This document shows, piece after piece, positions 47,501-56,600 of a stretch of DNA of 64,000 bases; the stretch's first letter is position 1; every line of letters begins with the position of its first letter. The DNA is from Darwinimomas sp963643215. Its GTDB lineage: Bacteria > Bacillota > Clostridia > Lachnospirales > Lachnospiraceae. Below the pieces are notes generated by a model. That model saw only the letters and a program-made list of their open reading frames with translations, searched no databases and was not told the origin of the DNA. Position numbers and translations under genes: made by a program. The DNA lies in the NCBI GenBank assembly GCA_963643215.1, contig CAVIJY010000001.1, positions 1 to 64,000 on the forward strand. The letters run 5' to 3'.

Positions 47501-47928
47501 GAAAATACTGTTATCAAAGCTCTTCTGCTGGCACCGTTTGAGATGATGAGCACAATGGATATAAACATCCATATCGGAAATACATATCCGAGCAGACCGA
47601 ACAGACCTGTCTGCAGCGCCTTGAGCCATTCACCGACAGGGCCGCAGACACCCATATTGCTGAGCAGGAAGAGAACTGCGGCAAGAAAGCTTATGATCAC
47701 TGCCGCCTCATCCTTTATCATTCCGGTATCCAGCTCCCTCATTCTTACGGAATCACGGCTTTCACGACGATTCTTCGATGAGCCTGCTCCGGCGGATTTT
47801 CGCCCTTCTCCGGCGCGTGACTCAGAGGCCTTCATCCCGGAGGCCGGCTTTGACTTCGAGGCAGCCTTTGAGCTTGCGGCTGCCTTCGATTTTGTACTTT
47901 TTTTCGATGTTTTACTGTTTTGTGTCAC
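44575..47928 (-). CDS. ftsK: FtsK/SpoIIIE DNA translocase with long acidic and Gln-rich linker
   Basis: 1117 residues with a GTG start (AGGTG 4 nt upstream). A basic Ser/Lys/Ala-rich N-terminus (1 to about 60) precedes four membrane segments (about 75-225). A long linker (about 260-620) is acidic and then rich in Q/N/S repeats. The translocase motor has GATGSGKSVCIN, IMIDPKVVELSVYNGIPHL and LVIATQRPSVNVITG. The C-terminal gamma winged-helix domain reads KOPS/SRS sites. It pumps DNA through the closing septum. Confidence 0.95.
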   Translation of the reverse strand: MTQNSKTSKKSTKSKAAASSKAASKSKPASGMKASESRAGEGRKSAGAGSSKNRRESRDSVRMRELDTGMIKDEAAVIISFLAAVLFLLSNMGVCGPVGEWLKALQTGLFGLLGYVFPIWMFISIVLIISNGASRRALITVFSSFISILALGALIHLFVGSSFDEISSLGELYSLGGGGGLLGGILGGGLETVIGFAGAFVVCVAILIVSLVAVTGKSFVGAVRKGGGEAYEHARTGARQLHEEHLIKNEERRRQRELAKLVNIDLKAQESDSGQEILRAQNETAAQSETSVQSEPAGLPDQDAADEYDIHGSGIQDEMPISETMPRDDLNEAAVQYNGEDSGLDMRLKTLSDDALARETQSLAASVASITMKDHDFFSTPLAMDEDEFSLGYDSVKTYDYTAGDGYPDDRTASDDSDLTDEDDFSAYRQMLESEDMISNPGSSADDDSVPFDMFTVMPREGLDDTGIYARAESYTNAAQEAADEGGVYDAEQNTENHGCGSSTGWTAYADDCIVDAALSGSESDPIIGEHFADAKPHQIEYQDDYDSDEAQRPLSAQNTQDMQSVQSLQSAHDMQNMQNLQSTQNPHSVQGRQNTQNDVRSTQNVQSTSGNAQIKEKKVYVIPPTSLLSKGTGMMRSSSEREFGDTARKLEETLAQFGVKVTVTDVSCGPAVTRYELRPEMGVKVSKIVSLTDDIKLALAAADIRVEAPIPGKAAIGIEVPNKDNMTVHLRDLIESDVFKRSKARLLFAVGMDIAGSTVVGDIDKMPHMMIAGATGSGKSVCINTMVLSLLYRYSPEEVKLIMIDPKVVELSVYNGIPHLLIPVVTDPKKAASALNWAVEEMMKRYKMFEREGVRDISGYNQHIERLLSDGKRVDESTNMPYEKMPQIVIIIDELADLMMVSKNEVEDAICRIAQLARAAGIHLVIATQRPSVNVITGVIKANIPSRIAFAVSSGVDSRTILDSVGAEKLLGKGDMLYYPQGMAKPVRIQGAFVSDDEIRRVVDFIIQQDLAEYDADTIGKIEAGAGAASSDTAQNQTQKEQDERDALFGEAGRYIIEAQKASIGNLQRKFRIGFNRAARIMDQLCECGVVGREQGTKPRDILMTMEEFEDYLSLS
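46094..46265 (-). repeat. Degenerate tandem repeat coding the Q/N/S-rich linker of FtsK
   Basis: A run of related 9-18 nt units around CTG-TGT/CAT-xTC-TG on the plus strand. In protein it reads as repeated TQN, MQN, LQS and VQS steps. Such tracts change length by slippage. Confidence 0.75.
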
Positions 47929-47956
47929 GGTTCACCTGCATTGCAATGTTTTATTA

Positions 47957-49609
47957 TCAATCTCCAAGCATATTTCTGATAGCCTTCGGAGTTCTGTAAT
48001 TCCACGAAGATATCTTGATTCCGCTTCTGCGGCTGGCGGCATGAACGATCTGTCCGTTGCCGATATAGATGGCCACATGATTGATGGTTCCGGAGGAATT
48101 GGCGTAGAATATCAAATCTCCCGGACGCATAGTATCCGATGTCACTCTGGTTCCCATCTGCGCCTGTGAGCCCGAATAATGCGGAAGGCTGACTCCGTAC
48201 TCCTTCATGATCTGCATGGTAAATCCGGAGCAGTCGCATCCGTTTGTCAGGGATGTTCCTCCCCAGACATAGGGATTGCCTACAAACTGAAGGGCATAGT
48301 TAACCAGTGAGTTTCTTATGCGGCTCGAATTTGCAGCAGCCTCTTCAAGCGGAGAAAACTTTATAGCCTCATTCAGGGCATACCTTACATCAAGGTACTG
48401 AGATGACGCAAATGCTGTCAGATCATCCTCAAGTTCGATCTCTACCCATCCGTCGAGCTGACTCACAACCAGATATCTTTCGGCATTGGTAACCTGCGTC
48501 CATACCGTAGCCTCCTGATTCGGCTCTGTTCTGACATTCAGCACATCGGTATTGACTATGGCCATCAGCTGTGCCTGCTGAAGCGCAAGCTCCTTTGCCG
48601 CCTCTCCGGTGGTTATGTATTCAGCCTTGACATATCCGCGAACCGCACCCGATTTGATTCTATACCAGCCGTCGAGCTTTTCAACTATATCACAGGCCGC
48701 CTTGGATGTGAGCTTTCCTATGATCTTGCCGTTCTCACTTGGTTCCTCGCGGATATTCAGATAGCTTGTTGTATTGGATATTCCCAGATTGTCATACATA
48801 TTGACAACCATGGATCGCATATCAAGCTTTCTGGCCTCGTTCAGGCACGGGCGGATCTCCACATAGTCCTTGAACAGATATCCGCTCGGGATCTTTACCC
48901 AATCCCCCTCTACAGCAAGAACCTCGTATCTTTCACCCTCAAGAGCCGTCGCCACAACATCGCTTTCCCGCGACGCCTCGCTTCTGATATTCAGCTCATC
49001 GGTCATCACGATGGCGCGATCCTTTACATTGTCTGCAGCCAGCGCAGCCGCGGCATCTCCGGTCAGCAGATAGCTTGTGCTTATGTATCCTTCAAATCCT
49101 CCGGAGCTGATAAGCGCCCATCCGGAGCCGTCATCGCTGAGTACCTCGCAGGCGCTGTAATTGTACATCTTGCCGATTATATGCGAGTCTGCGCTGCCGT
49201 TCTCTCTGACATTCAGATATGCCCCGTCTCCTACATCCACTATACCCAGATCATGATAGGATGAGATCACCTCGTCTTTGATGCGCGCTTTTTCGGCCTC
49301 CTCGGCGCGGATGCTCTCCTCTGCGGACTCCTGAGCCGCAAGTGATTCCGCCTCGATCCGGGCCTGTTCGCTCTGTGCGATGCTTTCCTGTCTCGCCTGC
49401 TCCGAATGCTTCGCACATGATCTTGCCGTTGCAGAGATTATCAGAATCAATATGAGGAGCAGCACCAATGATGCCGAAATCATGATAGGCACCTTTTTTG
49501 TATTCAGCGTTCTTTTAAATCTCAGAAATTTAAGTCTTTTCTGAAAATCGTCCTTAAAAAGATTGTCGTAGTCGCTTTTCAGATCATCAAGCTTATTCTT
49601 CAAATTCAT
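47957..49609 (-). CDS. Membrane-anchored NlpC/P60 peptidoglycan hydrolase with four SH3b domains
   Basis: 550 residues. A membrane helix (about 38-60) is followed by an Ala/Glu/Gln-rich coiled coil (about 65-105), four SH3b-like repeats (each with a LN[IV]R core: YLNVRENG, ELNIRSEA, YLNIREEP, VLNVRTEP) and a C-terminal NlpC/P60 domain. The catalytic residues are Cys in CDCSGF, His in HVAIYIG and His in VHAAS. It should cut stem peptides in the wall. It lies 28 nt upstream of ftsK and is probably co-transcribed, linking wall opening to division. The start ATG has only a weak AAAGGA. Confidence 0.9.
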   Translation of the reverse strand: MNLKNKLDDLKSDYDNLFKDDFQKRLKFLRFKRTLNTKKVPIMISASLVLLLILILIISATARSCAKHSEQARQESIAQSEQARIEAESLAAQESAEESIRAEEAEKARIKDEVISSYHDLGIVDVGDGAYLNVRENGSADSHIIGKMYNYSACEVLSDDGSGWALISSGGFEGYISTSYLLTGDAAAALAADNVKDRAIVMTDELNIRSEASRESDVVATALEGERYEVLAVEGDWVKIPSGYLFKDYVEIRPCLNEARKLDMRSMVVNMYDNLGISNTTSYLNIREEPSENGKIIGKLTSKAACDIVEKLDGWYRIKSGAVRGYVKAEYITTGEAAKELALQQAQLMAIVNTDVLNVRTEPNQEATVWTQVTNAERYLVVSQLDGWVEIELEDDLTAFASSQYLDVRYALNEAIKFSPLEEAAANSSRIRNSLVNYALQFVGNPYVWGGTSLTNGCDCSGFTMQIMKEYGVSLPHYSGSQAQMGTRVTSDTMRPGDLIFYANSSGTINHVAIYIGNGQIVHAASRRSGIKISSWNYRTPKAIRNMLGD

Positions 49610-49708
49610 GCGATATTTTATAAATCCTTTGTCTTTTTTTGAAATCAGCCGTCTTGATCTGCCTGCTCCGTCCGCATGCAGAACTTACAACTTCCAACCA
49701 CAAAGTAT

Positions 49709-49926
49709 GGTTCGGGTGTCAAAACACCCGAACCTCTGGTTACACGGATTGTTCCGTGCTACGCACTCCCACAATCCTGTCTCAATTCGGATTCTCGTGG
49801 CGCTTTCGCCCCACTTCATCCTCATTGAGAGGCGTGTCATAAGCGCTTTCTCCCACTGACATGCCCTTAAAGGAACTTGCTGCGCGTCGCAGCATGTCGT
49901 GGGAGAAACGTTTTGACACTGTAACC
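49709..49926 (+). repeat. Full copy (218 bp) of the MITE-like structured repeat
   Basis: The left end GGTTCGGGTGTCAAAA and the complement of the right end, GGTTACAGTGTCAAAA, match at 13 of 16 positions. The copy is flanked by AAGTAT on both sides (49703-49708, 49927-49932). Inside are three nested hairpins. The 435-bp gap between the divergent genes at 49609 and 50045 holds this element and one promoter. Confidence 0.92.
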
Positions 49927-49939
49927 AAGTATATCACAT

Positions 49940-49968
49940 TTGACAAGCCAATACAGTTTAAATATACT
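49940..49968 (+). promoter_or_regulatory. Promoter of the small export protein gene
   Basis: TTGACA (49940-49945), 17-nt spacer, TATACT (49963-49968). It starts 14 bp beyond the repeat element and gives a leader of about 70 nt. Confidence 0.85.
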
Positions 49969-50044
49969 GTGTGTGCCGTGAGCACAGGGCTGCGGCTTAC
50001 CTCTTTTGTATCTGTATGCATAAAGACAGAAAGACAGAAACCCT

Positions 50045-50566
50045 ATGGTTGAAAAGCTTGTAAAATCTATATTGGGATTATTTGCGGGGCTTACAGCTCT
50101 TCCGTTCGGAAAGCAGGCGATTGTATTCATCATATCCCTGATGCCCGTGCTGGAGCTGCGCGGCGGACTTATCGCAGCGGCACTTCTGAAGATGGACCCG
50201 GTTCAAAGCTATCTCATCTCCATGATCGGCAATATCATCCCGGTTCCGTTTATTCTTTTATTCTTTGATTCAATACTCCAGAAGATGCGTGCCAGCAGCA
50301 TTCCGGTCTTCAGATCCTTCACGCAGTGGGTAGACAGACGGGTTGAAAAAAATCGCGGCCAGATTGAAAAGTACGGCTTCTGGGGGCTGGCTGTTTTTGT
50401 AGGAATCCCGCTTCCCGGAACCGGAGCATGGACGGGATGTATGATCGCCTCGGTTCTGCATATGAATCGCACAGAGGCATTCAAATCCGTTATGATAGGC
50501 ATTCTTATGGCGAGTGTCATCATGATGCTTGTCAGCTTCGGAGTCATCTCCGGCCTTGTCGGATAG
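50045..50566 (+). CDS. Small multidrug-export family membrane protein (COG2426)
   Basis: 173 residues with four or so hydrophobic segments. The motifs LMPVLELRGG and GIPLPGTGAWTGCMIA are characteristic of the COG2426 group, distantly like DedA/VTT proteins. The export role is a family label, not proven. The ribosome binding site is weak. It is a monocistronic plus-strand gene between two minus-strand operons. Confidence 0.85.
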   Translation: MVEKLVKSILGLFAGLTALPFGKQAIVFIISLMPVLELRGGLIAAALLKMDPVQSYLISMIGNIIPVPFILLFFDSILQKMRASSIPVFRSFTQWVDRRVEKNRGQIEKYGFWGLAVFVGIPLPGTGAWTGCMIASVLHMNRTEAFKSVMIGILMASVIMMLVSFGVISGLVG

Positions 50567-50610
50567 GCAGCAAATCCGGGAATATAACCGAAATCGAATC
50601 GGATCATGAA

Positions 50611-50643
50611 GGAAGGTGGGAACCTTATCGGCTCCCACCTTCC
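50611..50643. terminator. Bidirectional terminator between the export gene and yebC
   Basis: An 11-bp perfect stem (GGAAGGTGGGA with TCCCACCTTCC) and 11-nt loop between convergent genes. The T runs are short on both strands. Confidence 0.65.
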
Positions 50644-50649
50644 TTATAC

Positions 50650-51381
50650 TCATTCCTCATCCCAGTTGTGATACACATTCTGGACATCATCATCCTCATC
50701 GAGCAGATCTATGATCCTGTTCATCTTCTTTATATCATCCTCGGATGTAAGCTTGGCCCATGTCTGCGGGATCATGGTAACCTCCGCCTGAGCCATAGGT
50801 ATCTTTTCAGTCTCAAGCTTTTCCCGTACAAGCGAGAAGCTGTCCGGATCCGTGATGATCTCAAAGACATCATCCTCCTCGCTGAAATCCTCCGCTCCCG
50901 CGTCAAGCGCAAGCATCATCAGATCATCGGCCTCCATCTCACATTCCTCTTTGTCAACAATGATCTGACCCTTTTTGTCGAACATGAAACTTACGCATCC
51001 CTGCGAGCCTACATTGCCGCCGCCCTTGGTAAAGGCGGCGCGTACATTTGCCGCCGTTCTGTTGTTGTTGTCTGTAAGAGTCTCAACGATGATGGCAACC
51101 CCGCTCGGCCCGTATCCCTCATAGGTGTTCTGCGAATAATTTATAGAGCCTGCATCCCCTGCAGCCTTCTTTATGCCTCTGTCTATGGTGTCGTTCGGCA
51201 CATTGTTGGCCTTGGCCTTGGCGATTACATCACGCAGCTTGGAGTTGTTGGCAGGATCAGGACCGCCCTCCTTTACCGCTACCGCTATCTCACGGCCGAT
51301 GATAGTGAATATCTTGCCTTTTGCGGCATCGTTTTTTTCTTTTTTGTGCTTGATGTTGGCGAATTTTGAATGTCCTGACAT
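50650..51381 (-). CDS. yebC: YebC/PmpR family DNA-binding / translation-associated protein
   Basis: 243 residues from ATG 51381 with AGGAG 6 nt upstream. It starts MSGHSKFANIKHKKEKNDA, the family signature, and has the acidic C-terminus (EDDDVQNVYHNWDEE). YebC proteins are annotated as transcription regulators; some members help ribosomes through proline-rich stalls. It follows rex by 19 nt. Confidence 0.95.
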   Translation of the reverse strand: MSGHSKFANIKHKKEKNDAAKGKIFTIIGREIAVAVKEGGPDPANNSKLRDVIAKAKANNVPNDTIDRGIKKAAGDAGSINYSQNTYEGYGPSGVAIIVETLTDNNNRTAANVRAAFTKGGGNVGSQGCVSFMFDKKGQIIVDKEECEMEADDLMMLALDAGAEDFSEEDDVFEIITDPDSFSLVREKLETEKIPMAQAEVTMIPQTWAKLTSEDDIKKMNRIIDLLDEDDDVQNVYHNWDEE

Positions 51382-51400
51382 GTATATCTCCTCTTGATGT

Positions 51401-52057
51401 TTATATTGAACGGTTTTTACTTTTTTCCTGCACCATTGAATTGGCTCTGTAGGAAAGACGCATAAGGGATTCGGACAGATGCACATTTTCCACAACCACA
51501 TCATCCGGTGTGTCCAGATCAACCGTTGCAAAGTTCCAGATTGCCTTTATTCCTGCGTCCATCATAGTCTTGGCCACAGTCACGGCCTGTGATTTAGGAA
51601 CGCACAGAGCACCGATCTTCACATTGTTGCTTCTGACATAATCCGCCATATCATCCGTGGAAAGTATCGGAATGTCTCCGACCTTTGTACCTATGAGTTC
51701 GGGATTGATATCAAAAAGAGCGACGATCTGAAAGCTTTGGTTCTGGTGCTGTTCATAGTTTGCGATAGCCTGTGCCAGCTTTCCCGCTCCCACCATGATC
51801 ACCTTTTGATAGTTATCTATGCCGAGTATCTTCTCTATCTCACTGTAGAGATGTCTGACATTATAACCATACCCCTGCTGTCCGAAGCCTCCGAAATTGT
51901 TCAGATCCTGTCTGATCTGTGATGCGGTCACGCGCATCCGCGCCGCAAGATCCTTAGAAGAGATACGCTCGATCCCCTCCTCCATGATCAGACTCAGATA
52001 CCGATAATATCTCGGAAGACGCGAAATGACGGCAGATGAAACCTGCTGTTCTACCAT
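51401..52057 (-). CDS. rex: Redox-sensing transcriptional repressor Rex
   Basis: 218 residues from ATG 52057 with AGGAGG 11 nt upstream. An N-terminal winged helix (ISSKDLAARMRVTASQIRQDLNNFGGFG) precedes an NAD(H)-binding Rossmann domain (VGAGKLAQAIANY; the third Gly of GxGxxG is Ala). Rex represses fermentation and respiration genes until NADH rises. It has its own promoter at 52186-52214 and a palindrome in its leader. Confidence 0.95.
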   Translation of the reverse strand: MVEQQVSSAVISRLPRYYRYLSLIMEEGIERISSKDLAARMRVTASQIRQDLNNFGGFGQQGYGYNVRHLYSEIEKILGIDNYQKVIMVGAGKLAQAIANYEQHQNQSFQIVALFDINPELIGTKVGDIPILSTDDMADYVRSNNVKIGALCVPKSQAVTVAKTMMDAGIKAIWNFATVDLDTPDDVVVENVHLSESLMRLSYRANSMVQEKSKNRSI

Positions 52058-52137
52058 ACCTGATGTTACCTCCTGCAAATGATGCATGCAGATGTATATA
52101 TCTACCTACCTGATGACTCCCGTCCGATATGCGCCGG

Positions 52138-52155
52138 CATGCTCATATGGGCATG
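52138..52155. promoter_or_regulatory. Near-perfect palindrome in the rex leader
   Basis: CATGC-T-CATATG-G-GCATG: 16 of 18 bases are symmetric. It lies about 25-40 nt after the expected start of transcription. It does not look like the known Rex operator, so the binding protein, if any, is unknown. A separate CCCGGCCGGG palindrome lies close to the start site. Confidence 0.45.
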
Positions 52156-52185
52156 ATTAACCAAGCTCCCGGCCGGGACTTTTAA

Positions 52186-52214
52186 AGTATAATTTTTGAT
52201 ATTTGCCTTGTCAA
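52186..52214 (-). promoter_or_regulatory. Promoter of rex
   Basis: On the minus strand TTGACA (52209-52214), 17-nt spacer, TATACT (52186-52191). It lies directly after the dusB stop and gives a leader of about 120 nt. Confidence 0.85.
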
Positions 52215-52220
52215 ATCTTT

Positions 52221-53201
52221 TTATAGTTCGCTCTGCGACATCACAAAATCAGCAATGAGCCCCAGCATGCCGTTCGGGCTTTCCGTTTTATTGACATGCT
52301 CGCGAAATGCTGCTCCGCCCCGCATACCTCTGGAATACCAGGCGAGGTGCTTTCTCATCTCCAGCACGCCCTGCCTTTCACCTCTGAGCTGTATCTGCAG
52401 CAGCATATGCCGGCGCATCATATCGCCAAGCTCCTCTGCAGTTGGTACATATGACGCTTTTGCAGTATCATCACAGCCGTCGGTTTTCTGCGCTCTGAAA
52501 ACCCACGGATTGCCGCATGCCGCCCGGGCAACCATGACGCCGTCACAGCCCGTTTCCTGTCTCATCCTTGCGGCATCACCGCAACCTGCCACATCCCCGT
52601 TTCCTATGACCGGAATGGATACTGCCTGCTTTACGGCGCGTATTATATCCCAGTCCGCCTTCCCGTGATAATACTGCTGCCTTGTCCTAGCATGAACCGC
52701 GATAGCCGAAGCGCCGCTCTCCTGCAGTATATGCGCCAGCTCGGGCGCATTTACATGCTCCTCATCAAAACCCTTTCTTATCTTGACGGTAACAGGCTTT
52801 TTTACTGCTTTGACAAGAGCCTCTATGATCCGCCCTGCCAGAGGAGGATCCTTCATGAGCGCCGAGCCCTCGCCGTTTCCGACTACCTTGGGAACCGGAC
52901 ATCCCATATTGAAATCAATGATCTGCCACGGCCCGTCCTCAAGGATCCGCGCCGCCTCTGCCACAACATCCGGCTCCGATCCGAACAGCTGAAGCCCCAG
53001 AGGGGTATCTCCGTCGCAGCTTTTCAGCAGCTCAGCCGTGTTTTTATTTTTATAGAGCACGGCCTTGGCACTCACCATCTCCGTATAGGCAAGCGCAGCG
53101 CCCATCTCGCGGCAAAGCATGCGAAAGGGAAGATCCGTAACTCCCGCCATAGGCCCGAGAATCATCGCATTATCCGCAATATCAACCGTCCCAATCCTCA
53201 T
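52221..53201 (-). CDS. dusB: tRNA-dihydrouridine synthase (DusB-like)
   Basis: 326 residues. The FMN TIM barrel has GPMAGVTDLPFR, FNMGCPVPKVVGNGEGSALM (catalytic Cys in MGCP), VKIRKGF, HARTRQQYYHGKADW and IGNGDV. It reduces uridines in the tRNA D-loop. GGAGG precedes the ATG by 6 nt and a structured hairpin lies just before that. Confidence 0.93.
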   Translation of the reverse strand: MRIGTVDIADNAMILGPMAGVTDLPFRMLCREMGAALAYTEMVSAKAVLYKNKNTAELLKSCDGDTPLGLQLFGSEPDVVAEAARILEDGPWQIIDFNMGCPVPKVVGNGEGSALMKDPPLAGRIIEALVKAVKKPVTVKIRKGFDEEHVNAPELAHILQESGASAIAVHARTRQQYYHGKADWDIIRAVKQAVSIPVIGNGDVAGCGDAARMRQETGCDGVMVARAACGNPWVFRAQKTDGCDDTAKASYVPTAEELGDMMRRHMLLQIQLRGERQGVLEMRKHLAWYSRGMRGGAAFREHVNKTESPNGMLGLIADFVMSQSEL

Positions 53202-53213
53202 GGTTTTCCTCCG

Positions 53214-53256
53214 GATTCAAGCATGAGTTGTGCTTGCACACACTCGTATTTGAATC
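53214..53256 (-). promoter_or_regulatory. Two-stage hairpin in the dusB leader
   Basis: GATTCAA pairs with TTGAATC at the base, and an inner stem GAGT(G)TGTG / CACA(A)CTC closes a CAAG loop. The hairpin ends 1-2 nt before the GGAGG of dusB. It has no T run, so it is more likely a translational or processing element than a terminator. Confidence 0.5.
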
Positions 53257-53261
53257 GCCTT

Positions 53262-53594
53262 TCAATCTTTTTCTCCGGCTTTGCCGAACATGACACGATA
53301 GCACAGCTCGAGCTGACCGAACAGCTCCTCATTGTCCTGCTGCATCCGTCCGATTCTTATACCGCTTTCTATCTCATCAAAGAGATAATCGCCGTCATCA
53401 GCCTCAACTCTTATCATCAGCTTTCCCTGAGGGGAAAACTCCATGACCAGAACGCCCCCGGCTTCCTCGGTGAATGTCACGCACATGATTTTAAGCTCTT
53501 TTTTCACGCGCTCCGGAATCATGTCGAAGCGAGGGTTAAAATAATATTTCTGGCTGTATGAGCTTGCCGCGCAAAGTACATTTTCCTCATTCAT
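53262..53594 (-). CDS. Conserved hypothetical protein (DUF6145-like)
   Basis: 110 residues, mostly acidic, no signal or membrane segment. It resembles a small conserved Lachnospiraceae family that I recall as DUF6145 (NxxxY-QKYYFN near the start, CVTFTEEAGGVL in the middle, DYLFDEIESG). The function is unknown. GGAG lies 8 nt before the ATG. It follows dnaE by 15 nt and is probably in the same transcript. Confidence 0.7.
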   Translation of the reverse strand: MNEENVLCAASSYSQKYYFNPRFDMIPERVKKELKIMCVTFTEEAGGVLVMEFSPQGKLMIRVEADDGDYLFDEIESGIRIGRMQQDNEELFGQLELCYRVMFGKAGEKD

Positions 53595-53609
53595 CCTGCA
53601 ATCTCCTGA

Positions 53610-56600
53610 TCATTTCACGGCAACATTGGCCTTGCCGAACAGCTGCCTGAGCTTTTCGAGAAAACCCTCGTCCGCAGTGACATTCCACTTCGGATCCAGT
53701 CGTTTTATCTGTCTGCTTGCCGCGAGATATACAACTACGGAATCGCTGCCTTCATTATCCGAAAGAGCCTCATACAGCTTTTTCGAGGCGCTTTGATACT
53801 GCTCGATATCCTCAAGCCGTATCCAGACCTCTCTTCCCGAAAGCTTCAGCTCGCGCACTTCCTCTACCAGAAGCTTCCCGTCCGCATCCTCACTTATATC
53901 GGCGCGTCCCATGATGAGGACCTTGGCATCCGCATCAAGCATATGATTGTATTTCATATAATCGCCGGGAAATACAACCAGTTCAAGCGTTCCTGTCATG
54001 TCTTCAAGCGTGACAAAGGCCATGGTCTTACCTGTTTTTGTGACCTTTACGGTTTTATCCGTGATCATGCCGCCTACGGTATAATGCATTCCGTCCTTTG
54101 CAGTGCATTCACCGGTCTCATCATCATGCTCGAAATCAATGGCATGTGCCGAAGTCCCGGCATCCAGTACATCCTGATAGTCCTCAAGCGGATGTCCTGT
54201 CAGATAAAAGCCCAGCATATCCTTCTCCGCCGCCAGTCTCTCCTCCTTGGTGAAATCATCCACCTCGGGCAGCTTCATGCGAAACTGTGCCTTGCTTTCA
54301 TCATCGGCTATGTCAAACAGCGAATACTGACCGCTTAAGGCATCCTTTTTGCTCTTCAGCTTTCTGTCCATCATCTCGGGGGCTATAAGCACCTTCTGGC
54401 GTCTGCTTCCGTCAAGAGAATCGAGAGCTCCGGCTTTTATAAAGTTGTCCACCGTACGCTTTGTTATATCGGTTCCGGCCATGCGCTCTATAAAATTTTC
54501 GAGCGAATCAAAGAGACCGTTGCACTCACGCTCCGCAACCACACTCTGAGCCAGGCTTCTTCCGACGCCCTTTATGGCCGACAGGCCGAATCGTATGCCG
54601 CTCGCATCCGGAGCTACTGAAAATCCGCTGTATCCCTCATTGATATCCGGCGGCAATATTCGTATGCCCATCTGGCGGCATGTAAGCACATATCCGGAGA
54701 CCTTCCTCGTGACATCCATGACAGATGTCATCAGCGCCGCCATAAATTCCAGCGGATAGTAATACTTCAGATATGCCGTCTGATATGCAACATACGCATA
54801 GCAGGCTGCATGCGACTTGTTGAATGCGTATCTGGCAAAGTCTGTCATCTCATCAAAGATATGATTTGCAATATCTTCCGGTATCCCGTTGGCCACGCAT
54901 CCCGGCACTCCCTCCTCAGGAAAGCCATATACAAAATGTGCGCGCTCCTCATCCATGACATGTGCCTTCTTCTTGCTCATGGCACGGCGCACCAGATCGC
55001 TTCTGCCCATGGAATATCCGGCAAGATCACGGACTATCTGCATGACCTGCTCCTGATATACTATGCATCCGTATGTCGGCTTTAATATATGCTCCAGCTG
55101 CGGTGTCTCATAAACTATTGACGAGCTGTCATTTTTGCCTTTCAGATATCTCGGTATAAAATCCATAGGCCCCGGACGATACAGCGAGATACCGGCTATG
55201 ATATCCTCGAGAGATCCCGGCTTCAGCTCCTTCATGAATGACTGCATGCCTGCAGACTCCAGCTGGAATATACCGTCCGTATGACCTGAGCCTATGGAAT
55301 CAAGAACCGCCTTATCATCATAGTCGATCTTCAGCATATCAAGCTCTGTGCCCAGACGCCTTTTTACCATGGTGCAGGTGTCGTTTATCACCGTCAGAGT
55401 CCTGAGCCCGAGAAAGTCCATCTTCAGAAGTCCAAGCTCCTCAAGGGCCGTCATTGTATACTGGGTGGTTATGGAGCCGTCGGCTGCCTTCGAAAGCGGA
55501 ACATATTCGTCCACATTCTCACGGGCGATAACCACTCCTGCGGCATGCATCGATGTGTGCCGCGGAAGCCCCTCAAGCTTGAGGCTCATATCTATCAGAT
55601 TTTTGATCTCCGGATCCGTGTCGTATGCGTCTTTAAGCTCTCTGCTGGTTTCAAGCGCCTTAGTGAGCGTCATGCCAAGCTCGCTCGGAACCATCTTGGC
55701 TGTCATGTCGCATTTCGAGTAGGGAAGATTTAAAGCTCTTCCGACATCCCGTATGACGCCTCTTGCCTGCAGCGTACCGAAGGTGATGATCTGAGCAACA
55801 CGATCCTTGCCGTATTTTTCAACAACATAGTCTATAACCTGCTGGCGTTTTTCGTAGCAGAAGTCCACATCGATATCCGGCATGGACACACGCTCCGGAT
55901 TCAGAAAGCGCTCGAACAGAAGCTGGTACCGTATGGGATCTATGTCGGTGATTCCCATGCAGTACGACACAACGCTTCCCGCCGCCGAGCCTCTTCCCGG
56001 TCCCACAGGTATATCATGCGTCTTGGCATAGTTTATGTAGTCCCAGACTATCAGGAAATAATCCACATAGCCCATATTCCGTATGACATCAAGCTCATAG
56101 TCCAGGCGCTGCCTCAGCTCCTCGTCCGCATCCGGATATCTTCGCGAAAAGCCCTCAAGGCATATCGTTTTCAGATATGCAAAAGAATCATCATAGCCCT
56201 CCGGAATGACATATTTCGGAAGCTTTGTCACACCGAATTCGATAGTGACATTACAACGCATGGCGATCTCGTGAGTTCTTTCTATCGCATCCGGTACATA
56301 CGAAAAAAGCTCACGCATCTCATCTTCCGGCTTCAGATAGAACTGGTCGCCCTCATATCTCATGCGATCCTTGTCATCTACGGTTTTAGCCGTCTGAATG
56401 CACAGCAGGATATCATGTGCCTGTGCATCCTGCTGCCGGACATAATGCACATCGTTCGTCACCACAAGCTCGATTCCTGTTTCCCGGCTCATACGCATGA
56501 GGCTTTGGTTGACAAGTCTCTGCCCGGCTATTCCGTGATCCTGAAGCTCAAGAAAGTAATTGCCCTTCCCGAATATCTCCTGAAACTCAAGAGCCGCCTC

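Noticed and set aside
52186..52214. Rex operator overlapping the rex promoter
   Set aside because: TTGACA...ATATCAA is loosely symmetric but the spacing and bases do not match the TTGTTAA-type consensus.
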